NCBI GenBank assembly: GCA_027923505.1
Contig: BROI01000017.1
Span: 124,001-188,000 of the forward strand
From: Mayamaea pseudoterrestris
Taxonomy: Eukaryota; Bacillariophyta; Bacillariophyceae; Sellaphorales; Sellaphoraceae
Length of the DNA stretch: 64,000 bases
Direction of reading: 5' to 3'
Every line of letters starts with the position of its first letter. Position 1 is the stretch's first letter. Position numbers and translations under genes: made by a program. The notes under the pieces were generated by a model. It was not told the origin of the DNA. It did not search any database and saw nothing but the letters and a program-made list of their open reading frames with translations. Below are positions 59,599 through 64,000 of the stretch, piece after piece.

Positions 59599-62082
59599 AT
59601 GATTTCATCTCTTCGAACACAACAGTTTTTGTATCTCGTGATGCTCTCTAGCAGTCGCCGCCTCTTGGCAGCCGCCTTTCAGGGCGCTGGAAGGACCTCG
59701 AGTGCGAATGCGAGGTATGCTTTGAAAGGAGGCATGATTGCACCGGCTGCTGCTTCATACCTTGTGTCACCGTTTGATTTGCAATCACGTTTATTTTCGT
59801 CGACTGTCGAGTCGGATCAAGAGCTTGATGCGGCCCTCGAAAATCTCTTTGACCAAATTAAGGTGGAAACCGACCGCGAGGTCGGCGCACATATTCCCAA
59901 TTCCAAGCCCTTTCCGGACAGCTTGACCAAGACGGAACCAGAACTCAGCATGAATGATCTTAGTATTGATCATCCTCAGTGGCACGAAATTGGAATTGAC
60001 GCCAAGATTTTGAACGTGTTAAAGTCCAAGGATATATCACACTTCACTCCAGTCCAAGCGACAGCCATGAAACCTGTTTTGGCTCGTCGCGACATTATTG
60101 GAAGAAGCCGGACAGGAACTGGCAAAACGCTGGCGTTTGGCATCCCAGGAATATTGCGTGTCGTTGAGTTTGCGCAGGCCACTGGCAAGCGAGACGAATC
60201 TGGCCGCATGAAGCGAGGCCGAACGCCGTCCATGATTGTATTGTGCCCGACGCGAGAGCTGGCGCGACAAGTGTATGAGGAACTAGATGAATTTGCCAAG
60301 CTTTTTGGACTTTACTCGACAGTCTTTCATGGCGGAGTCAGCTATGATCCTCAGGCACGCGACTTGAAGGCGGGTATTGATATTCTCATTGGAACACCAG
60401 GTCGCATTATGGATCACCTGAACCGCGGCACATTGAGTTTGGATGCATGTGACATTGCTGTCCTCGACGAGGCGGATGAAATGCTTCGCATGGGCTTTGC
60501 TGAAGATGTGGAAGTAATTCTCGACGGCGTCGGCCAAGACAACCCACAAAAGACCCAATGTCTCTTGTTTTCTGCCACAACACCCAGCTGGGTCAAGGAC
60601 ATTGGTCGCAAGTACCAGCAAAACGTTTTACACATTGATTCGACCGAGGATGAAGGTGGTGCTCGCGTCGCCAAGACAGTCAGACATCTTGCTGTCCAAG
60701 TTCCGCCTGGTATAGAAGCCAAAAAATCTATTTTAGAGGATATCATTGCCGTTGAAATTTCCCGCGATGCCAAGATTGCAGAAGTTTACGGCGAGGAGGA
60801 GGAAGAAACAGTCAGTATGATTGCCATGCGAAAGAAGAAAGCCAACGCGGTCAATGCCTTTCAACAAAAGCTTTTTGGAAAAACTATTGTATTCACGGAA
60901 ACGAAGAAAGTCGCCGACGAAATTGTTTCGGGTGGAGTCTTTAAGAGTCTCACGGCGGCAGCACTGCATGGCGATGTGGGCCAGAAGCAGCGCGACGCTA
61001 CTTTGAATGCCTTCCGAGCTGGCGCGTTTAATGTTCTTGTGGCAACAGATGTCGCTGCGCGTGGAATCGACATCAAGGATGTTGATCTCGTTGTTCAGTT
61101 GGATCCACCTCGCGATGTGGATACATACGTTCATCGAAGTGGGCGAACGGGCCGCGCGGGAGCATCGGGCGTTTCCATCATGCTATTCAGTCCTCAGCAA
61201 GCACGTGACGTTGTTCGAATTGAGCGTGATCTTGGAAAGGGCTTCACGTTTAACCTCGTTGGACCTCCATCCACTGAGGCTGCGTTGCATGCAGCGGCAA
61301 AGACTTCTGCTTTGGCTTGCAAAATGATTCCTGAAGAGACCGCGGAATTTTTTAAGGAATCCGCGGCGCTGCTTCTTGAAGAGAGTGACGATCCAGTTGA
61401 TGTTGTCTCACGGTGTCTTGCTGCCATATCTCGGCGATCAAGAGAAGTCGAAAGTCGGTCGTTACTGACTGGAGAGCTGGGAATGACCACTGTCGAAATG
61501 TCCAACAGTCGAGGACGAATAGTTTCTCCAAACGATGTGGTTTACACTATTAGCAAGCTGGCCAGCATGAGCCGCCGCGAGGAAGGATTGTCTTTCGAAA
61601 GTGATATTGGAAGGATTGTTCCCAATGCAGAAACTGGCGCTGCCGTCTTTGATATGGATGTTGATAATGCGAAAAAGCTAGTTGCCTTTTGCGAAAAGAA
61701 TGATTCTGGGGGCAATGAGTTTAAGATTTTACGCGAGCTTGAGGTGGAGCGTGGCATTAATTTTGGAAAGCAAGGCGGCCGAGGCGGTGGTGGCGGTGGC
61801 AAATTTAGTGATCGCCGTGGCGGTCCTGGCGGCGGATACGGTGGTTCACGGGGACCTTCCAGAGGATACGACTCGCGAGGACGAGGCGGGCCTCCGGGTA
61901 GGAGTACCTACAACAAGTATGATCGAAATGGGAGCAAACCAGAGAGGAGCAGCTTTTCCTATGGAAATCGTCGACCGGATCAGGGTGGCGAACGAGGTGG
62001 ATACAAGGCACGTTATGAACGAGGCAGCTCTGGCACTTCGTTTAGAGACTCGGAAACTAGGCAAGGCTCAGGCGGATGGTAG
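59599..62082 (+). CDS. DEAD-box RNA helicase with GUCT domain, organelle-targeted
   Basis: ATP-dependent RNA helicase, 827 aa, intronless. The start (MISSLRTQQFLYLVMLSSSRRLLAAAFQGAGRTSSANARY) is an organelle-type presequence; ATG 59641 (MLSSSRRLLAAAF) is an alternative and looks more mitochondrial. Motifs: Q motif (FTPVQATAMKP), I GRSRTGTGKT, Ia PTRELARQV, Ib GTPGRI, II DEAD, III SAT, IV IVFTETKK, V ATDVAARGID, VI HRSGRTGRAG. After the core come a GUCT-like region (about residues 560-690, SMLLFSPQ-type segment to FFKESAALLL) and a Gly/Arg-rich RGG tail. That order is the plant RH3/PMH and animal Gu (DDX21) subfamily; RH3 works on plastid rRNA and intron processing, so organellar ribosome assembly is the likely role. 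Confidence 0.93.
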   Translation: MISSLRTQQFLYLVMLSSSRRLLAAAFQGAGRTSSANARYALKGGMIAPAAASYLVSPFDLQSRLFSSTVESDQELDAALENLFDQIKVETDREVGAHIPNSKPFPDSLTKTEPELSMNDLSIDHPQWHEIGIDAKILNVLKSKDISHFTPVQATAMKPVLARRDIIGRSRTGTGKTLAFGIPGILRVVEFAQATGKRDESGRMKRGRTPSMIVLCPTRELARQVYEELDEFAKLFGLYSTVFHGGVSYDPQARDLKAGIDILIGTPGRIMDHLNRGTLSLDACDIAVLDEADEMLRMGFAEDVEVILDGVGQDNPQKTQCLLFSATTPSWVKDIGRKYQQNVLHIDSTEDEGGARVAKTVRHLAVQVPPGIEAKKSILEDIIAVEISRDAKIAEVYGEEEEETVSMIAMRKKKANAVNAFQQKLFGKTIVFTETKKVADEIVSGGVFKSLTAAALHGDVGQKQRDATLNAFRAGAFNVLVATDVAARGIDIKDVDLVVQLDPPRDVDTYVHRSGRTGRAGASGVSIMLFSPQQARDVVRIERDLGKGFTFNLVGPPSTEAALHAAAKTSALACKMIPEETAEFFKESAALLLEESDDPVDVVSRCLAAISRRSREVESRSLLTGELGMTTVEMSNSRGRIVSPNDVVYTISKLASMSRREEGLSFESDIGRIVPNAETGAAVFDMDVDNAKKLVAFCEKNDSGGNEFKILRELEVERGINFGKQGGRGGGGGGKFSDRRGGPGGGYGGSRGPSRGYDSRGRGGPPGRSTYNKYDRNGSKPERSSFSYGNRRPDQGGERGGYKARYERGSSGTSFRDSETRQGSGGW

Positions 62083-62159
62083 TCAACAAATATAATTAAT
62101 TATTATGTAATGAAAAATGTAGAGCACACTAAGGCTTGTCACGTTAGATTTTGCTCGCC

Positions 62160-63716
62160 TCACATTCGAAAGGAGTGTCGTTGGTACATGCACGATGTCT
62201 TGAAATAACGACGGCACAAGAGAAACATCATGGCTCCTAGTAGCAACGCTCGGGATGCAACAATGGTCGCTGTAAGGGCGGCAGACTGAGTTTGGCCAAT
62301 CATATGGTCAACTGGAGACGCCGCACCCCGGTAATTGACGCACACCCATTCGCTGTTCGGCAAGGCATGCAAGAGCGACTCCTTGGCTAGATGAAAGTCA
62401 CTGCTGTCGACGGATGCGCCATAAATAGTTTCCTTTCCAGATAACTGAGCCAGACTCAGCCTGGCTGACAGAAGAGATTTACCGTCCTCGCCGATTGATC
62501 GAATCGACACTGACTGCTGGTCCCAGTCAAACTCTAGCTCGCCAAAATTCTTCTCGAGACTGAACTGCAGACCTTGCTTCGAAGCTTCGGCCCCGCCATT
62601 CACAAACAATCCTTTCGCCACATCTTCCGTCTGCGACTCGAGGAGCTCAGTCCACGGACATGTCGCATGCATGGTGGACATGAGCGTCTTGGCCGCAAAG
62701 TGTTCAAAGCGCGCAACCATGGACGCTGATTGAGTCGCCGCAAACAACGGTGGACTCGTCATGGACCCCCACGAGTGCGTCATGCCAGACGTGGTTAATT
62801 CGAGCAAGGGACGGGGAGCGTCATTCGAGTCAACCTTGACGCAGTCCTTGCGCATGAGCTGCGACATGTGCACGTCACCAGAAATCAATATGGGAGACTG
62901 GACGTTCTCCTGCAAAATGGCGTCGAATAGGCGACTGCGGCTGCGTGGAAACTTGTCCCACGACTCGGCAATGTGAGCGTTAGGAAAACGGCTTGCATGA
63001 ACTTGGAGTCCATTCACAACCACATTGACTGTGGCTTGTGAGCGACTGATGGCTTTTTCGAACCATTGCCACTGCTCTTCACCAAGAAAGTCTCCCTCAA
63101 AGTCCGAACGAAAAGCTGCAGATCCCTTCTTCCATGGCGACTTGTTCGTGCGTACGTCGAGCACAAAGATTGCAACCGTCTTGTTGGAGTAAGCTGGCAT
63201 GTAGGGTGCATTCATGGGGCAAGCATCCGGATCGAGGCACGCCTCCTCGTCGGGAATCTCCTGATACCCGACAGGCCGATCAAAGTCGAATAGCTTGACT
63301 CCGTAAACGCCAAGTCCTTCCTGGGTTCGGCGACGCATCGGCGACTGCGCTGGCTCACCCAAAAAGTCAACAAAGGCGAGTCCACTCTCGTGGCGATACT
63401 TGTACGTCGAATCTCCATTGTTGCAGCCAAAGTCATGGTCATCAAACGTGCCAAAAACAGTAATATTGGTCTCCAGCAGGCGTTTGTAGCCAGGCACCGA
63501 CTTTTGAAAGCGATAGAGCGACCGGATTCGTTGAGGCGAGGCGCATGTAGTAGTTGACTTTGGTGGGTAGGTGCTCCAGTCAATTGGCTTGTGTTCATCG
63601 GCGTATATTGCATCGCCGCCCCAGATGAAAGCTGTCGGTGACCTTGACGTGATGACCGGCCAGAGCTTGTTGGTCAAGTCCTGATTGTTGCACGAGCCAA
63701 ATGCGATACGATTCAT
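62160..63716 (-). CDS. PhoD-like metallophosphatase, C-terminal membrane anchor
   Basis: Phosphodiesterase/alkaline phosphatase D family, hydrolysing phosphate esters with Fe/Ca. 518 aa from ATG 63716. Metal-site blocks: RIAFGSCNNQD at the very N-terminus, FIWGGDAIYAD, VFGTFDDHDFGCNNGD, FVLDVRTNKSP, NVVVNGLQVHAS, ILISGDVHMSQL and LTTSGMTHSW. A C-terminal hydrophobic helix (LTATIVASRALLLGAMMFLLCRRYF) anchors it. There is no signal peptide: the first conserved block starts at residue 3, and a CTCTCTAG acceptor lies just before the ATG, so an upstream exon with the signal may be missing from this model. Phosphate scavenging at the surface or in the secretory system is inferred. Confidence 0.88.
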   Translation of the reverse strand: MNRIAFGSCNNQDLTNKLWPVITSRSPTAFIWGGDAIYADEHKPIDWSTYPPKSTTTCASPQRIRSLYRFQKSVPGYKRLLETNITVFGTFDDHDFGCNNGDSTYKYRHESGLAFVDFLGEPAQSPMRRRTQEGLGVYGVKLFDFDRPVGYQEIPDEEACLDPDACPMNAPYMPAYSNKTVAIFVLDVRTNKSPWKKGSAAFRSDFEGDFLGEEQWQWFEKAISRSQATVNVVVNGLQVHASRFPNAHIAESWDKFPRSRSRLFDAILQENVQSPILISGDVHMSQLMRKDCVKVDSNDAPRPLLELTTSGMTHSWGSMTSPPLFAATQSASMVARFEHFAAKTLMSTMHATCPWTELLESQTEDVAKGLFVNGGAEASKQGLQFSLEKNFGELEFDWDQQSVSIRSIGEDGKSLLSARLSLAQLSGKETIYGASVDSSDFHLAKESLLHALPNSEWVCVNYRGAASPVDHMIGQTQSAALTATIVASRALLLGAMMFLLCRRYFKTSCMYQRHSFRM

Positions 63717-64000
63717 GTTGCACTAGAGAGGCGCAGAGTTGAAGAATGAGACTGAAAGTTGCTCTGTCAAAATCTTGAGCTGTAGGCTCACTTACGAATG
63801 GTAGAATCTACTAGCAACCGAGGTTCGAACGAGCAAAACTAAGGCAAGTGATCCAACATGTGCGTATTGCAACAGCCAGGAACATTAACGTCATTTGCCG
63901 CGATGAAGAATCTCAAAGGAGATTCGATCTCCCATTAGCTTTGCGTATCAAGGCGAAGAATCTGTCGGCATCTCGAGGATCGACTATAACGAATCTCGCG

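Noticed and set aside
63810-63840. GGTTCGAAC motif resembling a tRNA T-loop/B box
   Set aside because: The flanking bases do not form a T stem on either strand and no acceptor or anticodon arm can be drawn.
63717-64000. Possible signal-peptide exon upstream of the PhoD-like gene
   Set aside because: A donor (GTAAGT) and an acceptor exist, but the frame I could join runs into a stop and lacks an ATG. Left as an open question about the true start.

Overview
The window reads as nuclear DNA of a photosynthetic stramenopile, most likely a diatom. The evidence is compact genes with zero to two short GT-AG introns, ER-type signal peptides followed by ASAF-like motifs (the entry signal of four-membrane red-lineage plastids) on several predicted plastid proteins, a gamma-tocopherol methyltransferase, a peroxiredoxin Q with a three-part thylakoid-lumen presequence, and a Ty1/copia-type LTR element. 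The species cannot be named from the sequence alone.

Layout. (1) 1-2.9 kb: 3' end of an ESCRT-III Snf7/CHMP4 gene, a plastid-targeted HNH nuclease gene and a small orphan ORF. (2) 2.9-26.4 kb: about 23.5 kb with no host gene I can defend. It holds layered tandem repeats: a 183-bp family (3.07-3.72 kb), old inverted copies of the main satellite (3.72-4.2 kb), a family of about 156-187 bp (4.5-7.2 kb), then a strongly homogenised 169-bp satellite (7.2-16.8 and 22.0-25.25 kb). A young but broken copia-type LTR element (16,789-22,000) sits in the 169-bp array and itself carries pieces of the satellite. The array decays at both edges, as a long-lived satellite does. (3) 26.4-63.7 kb: about 19 tightly packed genes, nearly alternating in strand, so that most + genes share a short promoter region with a - gene and converge on the next one.

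Gene content. Folate/one-carbon metabolism (MTHFR), cofactor synthesis (dephospho-CoA kinase, thiamine pyrophosphokinase), plastid redox and isoprenoid chemistry (PrxQ, gamma-TMT, a carotenoid oxygenase), DNA topology and repair (topoisomerase IB, a UvrB-UvrC fusion), mitochondrial biogenesis and energy (a Pam18-like J protein, a three-exon ATP synthase subunit f candidate), trafficking (Snf7, a GAT-domain protein), cytoskeleton (kinesin), translation and RNA (eL20, a GUCT-type DEAD-box helicase), a JMJD6-like oxygenase, a PhoD-like phosphatase and a secreted Cys-repeat protein.

Most striking is a single uninterrupted reading frame (51,148-55,065) that joins a complete UvrB helicase to the two nuclease domains of UvrC behind an organelle-type presequence. 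The UVR docking motifs and the C-terminal helix-hairpin-helix region cannot be found. This looks like an organellar bacterial-type excision-repair enzyme reduced to one chain. Two small multi-exon genes (ATP synthase f candidate; a dually acylated MGC protein) were assembled by hand from splice sites.
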